Assembly: GCA_900540095.1 (NCBI GenBank)
Contig: UQEO01000015.1
Location: forward strand, 1 to 28,976
From: an uncultured Collinsella sp.
GTDB lineage: Bacteria; Actinomycetota; Coriobacteriia; Coriobacteriales; Coriobacteriaceae
Reading direction: 5' to 3'
Length of the DNA: 28,976 nt
Part shown: piece by piece, positions 7,679 through 16,010 of the stretch
How the letters are laid out: every line of letters starts with the position of its first letter
Numbering within the stretch: the stretch's first letter is position 1
Translations under genes and position numbers: made by a program
The notes under the pieces: generated by a model
Databases searched by the model: none
What the model was told of the DNA's origin: nothing
Seen by the model: the letters and a program-made list of their open reading frames with translations, nothing else

Positions 7679-9555
7679 GTGTGGCGCAACATATCCGCGA
7701 CCGTGCAGGCCGCTTTCGTTGGATGGGACTCCTCGTGGTGTGGGCGGTCTTTATTGCCATGGCCGCCGTGCTGCTGGTGGAGCGTGCCGGCGTGCAGTAC
7801 AGTGCGGGCCAGCATAAGCTGGGGATGCTTGCCGCCAACGATGCGGTGCCTGCCTCCTCGGCAATCTTTGGCCATAAGCCCACGTGCCTGGTCATTACCG
7901 ATTCCGATCAAGCTGGCGTCGAGGACGTAAAGGAACAGTTCGACCAGATCCTGCTCGACATGAAGATCGCCCATCGCGATGTTGATATTGCCACCGACGG
8001 TGCGGACGCGATCCCATCGCTCACGTCGTTTGATCGCGTGATTGTGCTTATGCCCTCGCTTGACGGACTGGGTACGCATCTGACCGATCTGATGAGTTGG
8101 GTGAGTGCGGGCGGCTCACTCATGCTGGGCATGACGCCAGATAACTCGAACTGCCTGCAGGCTATTGCTTCCAAGCTTGGGATCGAATCGGCCGGATATG
8201 ACTATGCGACAGCCGAAAGTATCGTTCCGAGCGAGGACTTTATGTTGGGCGGAGGAGAGCGCTACGAGTTCTCGGACCCCTTCGATTCTTCGCTTTCGGT
8301 TTCATTGCGCGAAACGGCGCACGTCTGGGCAAGGACCGGTGACGCGGGCACGCCGCTCATTTGGTCTAACGATTGCGGCAGTGGTCACACCGTGGTGTGC
8401 AACATTGGCATCTACGACAAGGTCATGCGTGGGTTCTATGCTTCGGCCATAAGCTTGCTGGGTGATGCCACGGCCTATCCGGTCATCAACAGCGCCGTGT
8501 TCTATTTGGACGACTTTCCTAGCCCCGTGCCCTCGGGCGATGGTACTTATATCAAGCGTGACTACGGCCTTTCCATTGCGGATTTTTACACCAAGGTCTG
8601 GTGGCCCGATCTGCAAAAGCTCGCGCAAAAATACGGCATTCGCTATACCGGCGTGATGATCGAAAACTACGAGGACGCGGTCAACCAGACCGAGCCCGCG
8701 CGCCAACCCGATACCACGCAGTTCCGCTATTTTGGCGGCATGCTGCTGCAGATGGGCGGAGAGCTGGGCTTTCACGGCTACAACCATCAGCCTCTGGCGC
8801 TCTGGGACACCGATTACGGCACGCTGTACGACTACAAGACGTGGAAGAACAAGGAGACGCTCGTCGCATCGCTTAACGAGCTTATTGCCTTTCAGGACGA
8901 GGTGCTGCCCAACGCGCACGGCTCGGTCTACGTGCCGCCGTCAAATATCCTTTCGGTCCGTGCGCGCAAGCTTATCGGTACCGATGTTCCGCGCATTAAG
9001 ACCATCGCCAGTACGTATTTTGAGGATGGCACCGACCTGCCGTACGTGCAGGAGTTTGGCGTGGCGAGCGATGGCATTGTGGAGCAGCCGCGCATTGTCT
9101 CGGGCGGCATGGTCGACGATTCCTATATGCGCCTGGCAGCCGTGTCCGAGCTCAACATGCACTACGTGAGCACGCACTTTATGCACCCGGACGACCTTTT
9201 GGACCCCGATCGCGGAGCCAAGGAGGGCTGGGAGATCTACAAGGGCGGCCTGGTCGACTACCTGGAGTGGCTTACCAAATCCGCGCCCGACCTGCGTCGC
9301 CAGACCGGCTCGGAATGCTCGGGTGCCATCCAGCGCTTTTCTTCGGTGACGGTGAGCGTGGATACCAGCGCGGATGCCTGGACGCTCAGCCTGGGCAATT
9401 TCCACGACGAGGCGTGGCTCATGTTCCGCGCCAATAATGGCGAGCCGGGTGCGGTGACGGATGGCGAACTAACGCACCTTACGGGCAATCTGTATCTGCT
9501 CAAGGCAAATGATAAGACCCTGACGATCGAGCGCAAGGAGGGTGGCGACAGATGA
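7675..9555 (+). CDS. pelA: PelA-type polysaccharide deacetylase (deacetylase-only form)
   Basis: This 626-residue protein is membrane-anchored by an N-terminal hydrophobic helix (about 16-36). It then has a Rossmann-like region and a polysaccharide deacetylase domain. The metal and catalytic motifs are visible: FYLDDF with D279-D280, and HGYNH with H367 and H371. In Pel synthesis PelA removes acetyl groups from the amino-sugar polymer. The glycoside hydrolase part of Gram-negative PelA is absent, matching the Gram-positive PelA-DA form described for Bacillus cereus. The start ATG overlaps the pelE stop (ATGA) behind GGAGGAGG; the in-frame start at 7651 has less support. The stop overlaps pelF in the same way. 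Confidence 0.85.
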   Translation: MSVAQHIRDRAGRFRWMGLLVVWAVFIAMAAVLLVERAGVQYSAGQHKLGMLAANDAVPASSAIFGHKPTCLVITDSDQAGVEDVKEQFDQILLDMKIAHRDVDIATDGADAIPSLTSFDRVIVLMPSLDGLGTHLTDLMSWVSAGGSLMLGMTPDNSNCLQAIASKLGIESAGYDYATAESIVPSEDFMLGGGERYEFSDPFDSSLSVSLRETAHVWARTGDAGTPLIWSNDCGSGHTVVCNIGIYDKVMRGFYASAISLLGDATAYPVINSAVFYLDDFPSPVPSGDGTYIKRDYGLSIADFYTKVWWPDLQKLAQKYGIRYTGVMIENYEDAVNQTEPARQPDTTQFRYFGGMLLQMGGELGFHGYNHQPLALWDTDYGTLYDYKTWKNKETLVASLNELIAFQDEVLPNAHGSVYVPPSNILSVRARKLIGTDVPRIKTIASTYFEDGTDLPYVQEFGVASDGIVEQPRIVSGGMVDDSYMRLAAVSELNMHYVSTHFMHPDDLLDPDRGAKEGWEIYKGGLVDYLEWLTKSAPDLRRQTGSECSGAIQRFSSVTVSVDTSADAWTLSLGNFHDEAWLMFRANNGEPGAVTDGELTHLTGNLYLLKANDKTLTIERKEGGDR

Positions 9556-10979
9556 GAATCTGCTTGGTACTCGAGGGTTGCTACCCCTATGTGCACGGCG
9601 GCGTATCTACCTGGATGCATGGCTATATCCAGGCCATGCCCGAGCACGAGTTCGTGCTGTGGGTGATTGGCGCGCATGCTGCCGACCGCGGCAAATTTGT
9701 CTACGAGCTGCCCAGCAACGTGGTCGAGGTGCACGAGGTGTTCCTGGACGATGCCCTGCGGCTTTCGGGCGAGCAACACGAAGCCAGTTTTAACGACCGC
9801 GAGCGCGAGGCGCTACGCCGCCTGGTGTCGCTCTCCAATCCGGACTGGGACGTGCTGTTCGATATCTTCCAGCGCCGTCGCGTGCATCCGCTCTCGTTTT
9901 TGCAGAGCCGAACGTTTATGGACATCTTCCGCGACGTGTGCCTGACAGAGTACCCCTACACGCCCTTTGCCGACGCATTCCATACCATGCGCTCTATGCT
10001 GCTGCCCGTGCTCTATCTGTTGGGCAGCGAGGTACCGGTGGCCGATGTGTACCATGCCATCTCGACCGGCTACGGTGGCCTGCTCGCCTGCCTGGGCTCA
10101 AGCGTTTACCATGCGCCAGTGCTGTTGACCGAGCATGGCATCTATACCCGCGAACGCGAGGAAGAGATCATTCGCGCCGACTGGGTTGTGCCGTCGTTTA
10201 AGGACCGCTGGATCCGCTTTTTCTACCTGCTTTCGGAGGAGATCTACCGTCGCGCCTTTCGCGTGACGAGCCTGTTTCACAACGCCCGCAAGACGCAGAT
10301 CGATATGGGCTGCGATGCGGACAAATGCCTGGTTATTCCCAACGGCATCCAGTTCGACCGCTTTAAGGACATTCCCTTAAAGCCCGATGACGGCTGGGTA
10401 GACATTGGCGCGGTGGTGCGCCTGGCGCCCATCAAGGACGTCAAGACTATGATTTATGCCTTCTTTGAGCTGCACGAGCGCCTGCCCAAGGTGCGCCTGC
10501 ACATCATGGGCGGTGTGGACGACGAGGAGTACGGCGCCGAGTGCCACGCGCTGGTCGAAACCCTGGGCGTGCGCGACCTGATCTTTACCGGCCGCGTCAA
10601 CGTGGTCGAGTACATGGAAAAGCTCGACTTTACCATTTTGACGAGCATCTCCGAGGGCCAGCCGCTCAGCGTGCTGGAGTCGCTCGCTGCGCGCCGTCCC
10701 TGCGTGACGACCGAGGTGGGCTGCTGTCGCGAGCTGCTCGAAGGCGCTCCGGGCGACGACTTTGGCGTGGCGGGTTTTGTGACGCCGCCCATGTATCGCA
10801 AGGGCTTGGCCGATGCCATGGAACGCATGTGCGTGAGCCGCGCCCGTCGCATTGAGATGGGGGAGCGCGGGCAGCGTCGCGTTGCCACGTACTTTTTGCA
10901 CGAGCAGATGCTCGCCAACTATCGCGCGCTGTACGACGAGACGGCGCAAGCGTTTGACCTGCCCAGAGAGGGGGAGTAA
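9552..10979 (+). CDS. pelF: PelF glycosyltransferase, GT4 family
   Basis: This cytoplasmic, GT-B fold retaining glycosyltransferase polymerises the Pel amino-sugar chain from a UDP-activated donor. The 475-residue length is normal for PelF. The N-terminus (MRICLVLEGCYPYVHGGVST) is the signature opening of the family, with the acceptor-side glycine loop GGVSTW. The nucleotide-sugar site shows the EX7E motif at E368-E376 (EGQPLSVLE). An AAGGAGGG ribosome binding site lies about 9 nt upstream, and the start overlaps the pelA stop by 4 nt. It is followed after 3 nt by pelG. This is the most certain member of the Pel set. Confidence 0.93.
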   Translation: MRICLVLEGCYPYVHGGVSTWMHGYIQAMPEHEFVLWVIGAHAADRGKFVYELPSNVVEVHEVFLDDALRLSGEQHEASFNDREREALRRLVSLSNPDWDVLFDIFQRRRVHPLSFLQSRTFMDIFRDVCLTEYPYTPFADAFHTMRSMLLPVLYLLGSEVPVADVYHAISTGYGGLLACLGSSVYHAPVLLTEHGIYTREREEEIIRADWVVPSFKDRWIRFFYLLSEEIYRRAFRVTSLFHNARKTQIDMGCDADKCLVIPNGIQFDRFKDIPLKPDDGWVDIGAVVRLAPIKDVKTMIYAFFELHERLPKVRLHIMGGVDDEEYGAECHALVETLGVRDLIFTGRVNVVEYMEKLDFTILTSISEGQPLSVLESLAARRPCVTTEVGCCRELLEGAPGDDFGVAGFVTPPMYRKGLADAMERMCVSRARRIEMGERGQRRVATYFLHEQMLANYRALYDETAQAFDLPREGE

Positions 10980-10982
10980 CCG

Positions 10983-12527
10983 GTGGCCGGAATTGGTTTT
11001 GAGCTCAAGCGCCTGTTTAGGCGCAAGGGCCTGTTTGCCACGATGCGCGCTTACGGCTACGCCGGCATTGTGTGCACGGGCCCCATGCTGCTGGGTGTGC
11101 TGCTCCAGGTGGGTATCTTGGTGCTGTGCGGTCTGTGGGGCGTGGGGCGCGCCAACCAGGACTTGCTGGTGTGCATGGTGACCTATACGCTGCTGGCGTC
11201 GCTCACGCTCACGAGCTTTTTCTCCATGCCGGTCACGCGCTTTTTGGCTGATATGTTGTTTGCCGAGCGCGAGGATGAGATACTGCCTTCGTTTTGGGGC
11301 TCCAACGCCATCATGCTCGTTGCGGGCACGGTGCTCTACGGCGTCTTTTTGCTGTTCTCGGGCGCCACGCTGCTGCAGGGGCTGCTGTGCCTGTGGCTGT
11401 TCAACATTATGATCGTCAACTGGAACGGCATGAGTTACCTCACGGCCATCAAGGATTACCGCGGCATCCTGTGCAGCTTTGCGGCTGCCATTGGCGTGGC
11501 GTGCCTGTGCGCCCTGGCCGCGCTGGCGCTGGGACTGCCGCCGGTCGAGGGCCTGTTGGCGTCAATTGCTCTGGGCTACGGCGTCATGCTCGCCTGGGAC
11601 GTGGTGCTGCTGTACCGGTATTTTCCTCAGAGCGACCGCAGCCCCTGGCCCTTTTTGCGGTGGCTCGATCAGTTTATGCCGCTGGCGCTCACGGGTCTGT
11701 TAACCAATCTGGGACTCTTTGCGCACCTGGTGATTATTTGGGCCGGTCCCATTGGCGTGCAGGTCAAGGGCTTCTTTTATGGTGCGCCCTACTACGATGT
11801 GCCGGCGCTCATCGCGTTTTTGACCATCCTGGTCACGACCGTCAACTTTGTGGTCTCGGTCGAGGTCAACTTCTATCCGCGCTACCGCGACTACTACAGC
11901 CTGTTTAACGACGGCGGCGTGGTGGGCGACATCGTGGTGGCCGAGGAGGAAATGCTCGCCACGCTCAACCGGGAGCTGCGGTTTTGCGCGCTCAAGCAGC
12001 TGTTTGTGACGGCAGCGGTCATCTCGCTCGAGACCACGGTGCTCTCGGCCCTGCCACTGGGCTTCAACAATCTGATGCACGGGTATTTCCGCACGCTGTG
12101 CGTGGGCTATGGCCTGTATGCCGTGGGCAATACGGTGATGCTCATCTTGCTGTACTTTACCGACTACAAAGGCGCCGTGCTTGCCTCCGGGCTGTTCGCG
12201 GGTGTGGCGGGGCTGGCGACCATCGTCTCGCTGTTCTTTCCGCAGCAGTTTTATGGCTTTGGCTTTTTGCTCGGAGCGGCGGTGTTTTTTGTTGTGGCGC
12301 TCATGCGGCTCGATACTTATACCGCCAACTTGCCGTATCGTATCCTGAGTCAGCAGCCCATTGTGGCGACCGACAAGACGGGTCGCTTTACACAGCTGGG
12401 CCGCTTGCTCGACCGTGCCGAGCAGCGCTACGAGGAACTGCGTCTAGAGGGCGAGCCGCATGGTGTGTTTGAGCGCACGGTGGTTCGCGTGTATCGCAAT
12501 CGTTGGGGAGGTCCTGATGACCGATAG
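10983..12527 (+). CDS. pelG: PelG polysaccharide transporter (MOP/Wzx-like)
   Basis: This is a 514-residue multi-spanning membrane protein with about twelve hydrophobic helices. Its opening, MAGIGFELKRLFRRKGLFAT, is characteristic of PelG. PelG is thought to move the growing Pel chain across the cytoplasmic membrane, together with PelD, PelE and PelF. It starts with GTG behind GAGAGGGGGA. The 3' end overlaps the CotH gene by 11 nt. No outer-membrane PelB or PelC is present, which fits a Gram-positive envelope. Confidence 0.92.
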   Translation: MAGIGFELKRLFRRKGLFATMRAYGYAGIVCTGPMLLGVLLQVGILVLCGLWGVGRANQDLLVCMVTYTLLASLTLTSFFSMPVTRFLADMLFAEREDEILPSFWGSNAIMLVAGTVLYGVFLLFSGATLLQGLLCLWLFNIMIVNWNGMSYLTAIKDYRGILCSFAAAIGVACLCALAALALGLPPVEGLLASIALGYGVMLAWDVVLLYRYFPQSDRSPWPFLRWLDQFMPLALTGLLTNLGLFAHLVIIWAGPIGVQVKGFFYGAPYYDVPALIAFLTILVTTVNFVVSVEVNFYPRYRDYYSLFNDGGVVGDIVVAEEEMLATLNRELRFCALKQLFVTAAVISLETTVLSALPLGFNNLMHGYFRTLCVGYGLYAVGNTVMLILLYFTDYKGAVLASGLFAGVAGLATIVSLFFPQQFYGFGFLLGAAVFFVVALMRLDTYTANLPYRILSQQPIVATDKTGRFTQLGRLLDRAEQRYEELRLEGEPHGVFERTVVRVYRNRWGGPDDR

Positions 12528-14283
12528 GATGATATCGCGTCGCCGCTTGATTGGGGCGGCTGCCGGCACATTGCTGCTTTCGGGCTGCTCTTCGCAGGAC
12601 GAATCCTCGACAAAAGACAGGGAGCAGGACAAGATTAAAAAGGCCGATGCGTCTAGCGAGACCAAGCACCTTCGCGACAAGGATGAGCTGTACGAGGTCT
12701 ACGATGACTCGGGCATCGTATGCATGTACCTGACGGTCTCTCGCGGCAACAGCTCCGAGAATACCGATCATAGCTGGGTCGAGATCAATACCTACTCGGT
12801 CTACGACTATGCCGACATGGGCGTGACGCGCTATCAGGTTATGGGCCTGCTGCAGCCTGGCGATGATAAGGGCCCCGTTGCTGGCGAGGTCGGCTATGGC
12901 GAGGAGGCACCCAACGCCACGGTGCAGGTGCGCGGTCAGACGTCGAGTACCTATACGCAAAAGAACTATAAGGTGGAGCTCAAAAAGGGCAAGGGCACGT
13001 GGCGCCAGCAGCGCGCGATTGCGCTCAACAAGCACATGGGCGAGGGCATGCGCTTTCGTAACAAGATGGCCTACGATCTGATCCGCGGCATTCCCCAGAT
13101 GATGGGCCTGCGCACGCAATTTGTGCACTTATGGGTGTGCGACCAGACCGAAAAATCTAACGACACCTTTGAGGACTACGGACTGTTTACGCAGGTCGAG
13201 CAGCTCAACAAGACGGCGCTCAAGGCCCACGGTCTGGATAAGAGCGGGCATCTGTATAAGGTGAACAACTTCGATTTCCATCGCTTCGAAGACACCATCA
13301 AGCTGGCGGATGACCCCGACTATAACCAGACGGCGTTTGAGGGCATGCTCGAGATTAAGGGCGATTCGGACCATACCAAGTTGATCGAGATGCTCGATGC
13401 GCTCAACGACGATACGCAAAAGATCGACGATGTGCTCGACACCTACTTTGATACCGAGAACCTGGTCTATTGGATGGCGTTTCAGATTCTGACGGGCAAC
13501 TGCGATACGCAGAACCGTAACTGTTATCTGTACAGCCCGCTTAACTCCAAGGTTTGGTACATCCTGGATTGGGATAACGACGGCATGCTGCGCAAGCTCG
13601 AGTTGAGCTTGACGGGGTTCTCGGATTATGCGAGCTGGGAGCGCGGCGTGAGCAACTACTGGGGCAACGTTCTGTTTAACCGCGCGTTGCGCAGCAAGTC
13701 GTTCCGCAGAGAACTCGATAGCGCCGTCAAGGACCTGCGCTCGTATTTAACCGAAGAGCGTCTGAGCAAGATGGTCGAGCATTATCACGAGGTCACGGAG
13801 CCGCTCGTCTTTGCTGCGCCCGACATGGAGCATCTGCCCGTGACGAAGGACGAATACGAGCAGATTGCCGCGGCGATTCCTTCCGAGATCAAGGAGAATT
13901 ACCAGAGTTTCCGCGAGAGCTATAAGAAGCCCATGCCGTTCTACATTGGTGTGCCGCAGATTGAAAACGGCAAACTGCGCGTGAACTGGGATGCCGCGTA
14001 CGACTTTGAGGCGCGCGATATTCGCTATACCGTGGAGCTGGCGCGGGATTATGCCATTACTGACGTAATCTTTAAGGCCGAGGACGTGCTGCTGCCCGAG
14101 GTGACCTGCGATGCGCCCGATACCGGCCAGTATTTTGTGCGCGTGCGTGCCACCAACTCCGACGGCTTTACGCAAGATGCGTTTGACTACTATGTGACTG
14201 ACGACGGCAAGCACTACGGCATGAAGTGTTTTTACGTGCAAGACGGCGGTAAGGTCGTGGAGGACACGTATGAGGAGGACTAG
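12517..14283 (+). CDS. CotH-family kinase-like lipoprotein
   Basis: This 588-residue protein belongs to the CotH family, atypical protein kinases first known from Bacillus spore coats. The N-terminus has twin basic residues (SRRRL), a hydrophobic core and a lipobox ending LLLSGC, so it should be a surface-anchored lipoprotein, perhaps Tat-exported. CotH-type motifs are visible: VQVRGQTSSTYTQKNYK, an NRNCYLY segment and the acidic ILDWDNDG with D351, D353 and D355. The last 100 residues form a likely fibronectin-III-like beta domain. The ATG at 12517 has GGGGAGG 5 nt upstream. Overlap with pelG and with the VTC gene places it in the Pel operon. Its substrate is unknown; a matrix or surface protein is an inference. 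Confidence 0.85.
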   Translation: MTDRMISRRRLIGAAAGTLLLSGCSSQDESSTKDREQDKIKKADASSETKHLRDKDELYEVYDDSGIVCMYLTVSRGNSSENTDHSWVEINTYSVYDYADMGVTRYQVMGLLQPGDDKGPVAGEVGYGEEAPNATVQVRGQTSSTYTQKNYKVELKKGKGTWRQQRAIALNKHMGEGMRFRNKMAYDLIRGIPQMMGLRTQFVHLWVCDQTEKSNDTFEDYGLFTQVEQLNKTALKAHGLDKSGHLYKVNNFDFHRFEDTIKLADDPDYNQTAFEGMLEIKGDSDHTKLIEMLDALNDDTQKIDDVLDTYFDTENLVYWMAFQILTGNCDTQNRNCYLYSPLNSKVWYILDWDNDGMLRKLELSLTGFSDYASWERGVSNYWGNVLFNRALRSKSFRRELDSAVKDLRSYLTEERLSKMVEHYHEVTEPLVFAAPDMEHLPVTKDEYEQIAAAIPSEIKENYQSFRESYKKPMPFYIGVPQIENGKLRVNWDAAYDFEARDIRYTVELARDYAITDVIFKAEDVLLPEVTCDAPDTGQYFVRVRATNSDGFTQDAFDYYVTDDGKHYGMKCFYVQDGGKVVEDTYEED

Positions 14284-15061
14284 CGCGCTGCTTGAGCGCT
14301 TGGCGGCTCCGCCTGTGCGTACCACGCAGGAGCGTTACCGCCACGAGCTCAAATATCTCATTAACGAGGGCGAGCACGCCGCGCTTGCCTGTCGCATGGC
14401 GCCGGTATTTAAACTGGACAAGCATGCGCGGGCGGGCGGTTACACCATTCGCAGCCTGTACTTTGACGACTACTGCAACTCGGCCTACGAGGAAAAAGAC
14501 GCCGGCATTCTCATGCGCAAAAAGTTTCGCGTTCGCATCTATAACGGCAGCGACAAGGTGATTAAGCTCGAGCGCAAAAAGAAGTACGGTAGCTGGATCT
14601 ATAAGGAGGACGCGCCGCTCACACGTGGCGAGTTTGAGCAGATTCTGGCTGGCGACTACGGCTTTTTGCTGAGGAGCCCCTATCCGATCTGTCGCGAGTT
14701 CTACATCGAGTGCATCTGCAACATGATGCGCCCGCGGACCATCGTGGACTACGAGCGCGAGCCGTGGGTGATGGATGAGGGCACCGTGCGCATTACGTTT
14801 GACATGAACGTGCGTGCCGCGGTGGGAAGCTTCGATATCTTTGACGCGACGCTGCCCGCGCTGCCGGTCCTGGAGCCCGGCAAGCTGGTGATGGAGGTCA
14901 AGTTTACGGAGTTTTGCCCGCAGCTCGTGCGCGATATGGTGCCGCCGGGCGCGGCCGAGCTTACGGCGGTCTCCAAGTACTGCCTGTGTTACGAAAAGAC
15001 CGCCTACCTGCGCGGTTTTAACTACTGGGAATCGGATTTTGAGAACCGAGGGGATATTTAG
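14270..15061 (+). CDS. VTC-domain protein (polyphosphate-polymerase type)
   Basis: The 263-residue product is essentially one VTC domain, the tunnel-shaped fold of the yeast Vtc4 polyphosphate polymerase and the CYTH/TTM superfamily. Charged residues expected to line the tunnel are present: RYRHELKYLI near the start, YTIRSLYFDDY, RKKFRVRIY, KLERKKKYGSWIYK, MEVKF, and the late SKYCLCYEKT lysines. It has no membrane segment. The start overlaps the CotH gene by 14 nt with GGAGGA 5 nt upstream, so translation is coupled. VTC, CotH and DUF4956 genes often occur together in bacteria, but their joint role is not established. Polyphosphate synthesis is possible; the exact substrate cannot be read from the sequence. 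Confidence 0.85.
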   Translation: MRRTSALLERLAAPPVRTTQERYRHELKYLINEGEHAALACRMAPVFKLDKHARAGGYTIRSLYFDDYCNSAYEEKDAGILMRKKFRVRIYNGSDKVIKLERKKKYGSWIYKEDAPLTRGEFEQILAGDYGFLLRSPYPICREFYIECICNMMRPRTIVDYEREPWVMDEGTVRITFDMNVRAAVGSFDIFDATLPALPVLEPGKLVMEVKFTEFCPQLVRDMVPPGAAELTAVSKYCLCYEKTAYLRGFNYWESDFENRGDI

Positions 15062-15064
15062 ACC

Positions 15065-15730
15065 ATGAGCACCAGGGACTTTTTTAAGAACTCCGTCTTG
15101 GAGGCGTTTGGCCAGGTCGACCCTGCCAAGATCGGCCTTTCGCTGCTCGTGGCGCTCGCCATGGGCATCCTGATCTATTACGTGTACAAGCGCTTTTTTA
15201 CCGGCGTGGTGTATTCGCGTAGCTTTGCCGTGACGCTCGTGGGCATGTGCGTGCTTACCTGCATGGTCACGCTCGCGATCTCGACGAACGTGGTCATCTC
15301 GCTCGGTATGGTCGGTGCTCTGTCCATCGTCCGCTACCGTACGGCGGTCAAGGACCCGCTCGACCTGCTGTATCTGTTTTGGGCCATTACCACGGGCATT
15401 ACGGCCGGCGCCGGCATGTATGCGCTCGTGGGGCTCACGGCGGTGGTGATCGTGGTGATGATCGCCGGCTTTGCGAGCCACCAGGACAAGTCGCGCGTGT
15501 ACATGATGGTCATTCACTACACGGGCCAGACCACCGGCGACGATATCGTGCGTGCATTTGGGCGCACCAAGTTCACCGTTAAGTCCAAGACTATGCGCGG
15601 CGACAAAGTCGAGATGGCCGTGGAGGTATTCTCGGACGGCGTGGACATGCCCTATGCCGACGCGATTCGCACGCTCGATGGCGTTGAGGACCTGACCCTC
15701 ATCCAGTACAACGGCGAGTATCATGGATAA
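15065..15730 (+). CDS. DUF4956 membrane protein
   Basis: This 221-residue protein has about four membrane helices in residues 20-140, then a soluble C-terminal alpha/beta domain of about 75 residues. The motif VVISLGMVGALSIVRYRTAVKD (quoted in parts: LGMVGALSIVRYRTAVKD) is typical of the DUF4956 family, whose function is unknown. It starts 3 nt after the VTC stop, behind GAGGGGAT, and closes the operon. The conserved pairing with VTC proteins suggests that it is the membrane partner of the VTC enzyme, for example for anchoring or product passage; this is inference. Confidence 0.83.
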   Translation: MSTRDFFKNSVLEAFGQVDPAKIGLSLLVALAMGILIYYVYKRFFTGVVYSRSFAVTLVGMCVLTCMVTLAISTNVVISLGMVGALSIVRYRTAVKDPLDLLYLFWAITTGITAGAGMYALVGLTAVVIVVMIAGFASHQDKSRVYMMVIHYTGQTTGDDIVRAFGRTKFTVKSKTMRGDKVEMAVEVFSDGVDMPYADAIRTLDGVEDLTLIQYNGEYHG

Positions 15731-15736
15731 CTATGT

Positions 15737-15760
15737 TCCGGCGTTCTAACGAACGCCGGA
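15737..15760 (+). terminator. Hairpin at the end of the pel operon
   Basis: TCCGGCGTTC and its exact complement surround a TAAC loop 6 nt after the operon's last stop. The position fits a terminator, but there is no T-tract on the + strand, so it may need Rho or act as an mRNA end stabiliser. Confidence 0.45.
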
Positions 15761-15946
15761 CCGCTCGACGCTGCGCGGGCATCTGCCGGGCGATCTGCCG
15801 CTCAAACCGTCGCTCGCGTACATGAAGTACGCTTCGCTCCTCTTTCGCGGCACCCCGCCACGGCAGCCGGCCGACTAGATCGCCGCGCATCGCCCCCTCG
15901 CCGGGCCCTTCCCCCGCTCGCTGACGTTTGCTCGACCTGGGTGATA
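15761..15946. other. GC-rich intergenic stretch, no gene seen
   Basis: This region carries no supported ORF. It contains a small palindrome, GCGTAC/GTACGC around ATGAA (15816-15832), and several GC-rich partial repeats. It may be a dispersed repeat of the genus, which would need a genome-wide comparison. Confidence 0.3.
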
Positions 15947-15981
15947 TTGATTTATCCGAAGCGCCGTCACGGGTATCATGG

Positions 15982-15995
15982 TGAAAGCGATTTCA
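15982..15995. promoter_or_regulatory. LacI-type operator before the regulator gene
   Basis: TGAAAGCGATTTCA is a perfect LacI/CcpA-type palindrome with a central CG. It is closely related to the two sites before the PTS gene (TGAAAACGATTACA), so the regulator probably controls itself. A TATCAT -10 candidate lies at 15974-15979, which would place the transcription start inside the operator. Confidence 0.65.
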
Positions 15996-16010
15996 ATGAC
16001 AGGGGTGCTC

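Noticed and set aside
12460..12516. Longer N-terminus for the CotH protein from an upstream in-frame start
   Set aside because: It would lie inside pelG and place 19 residues before a typical lipoprotein signal; ATG 12517 has a strong ribosome binding site.
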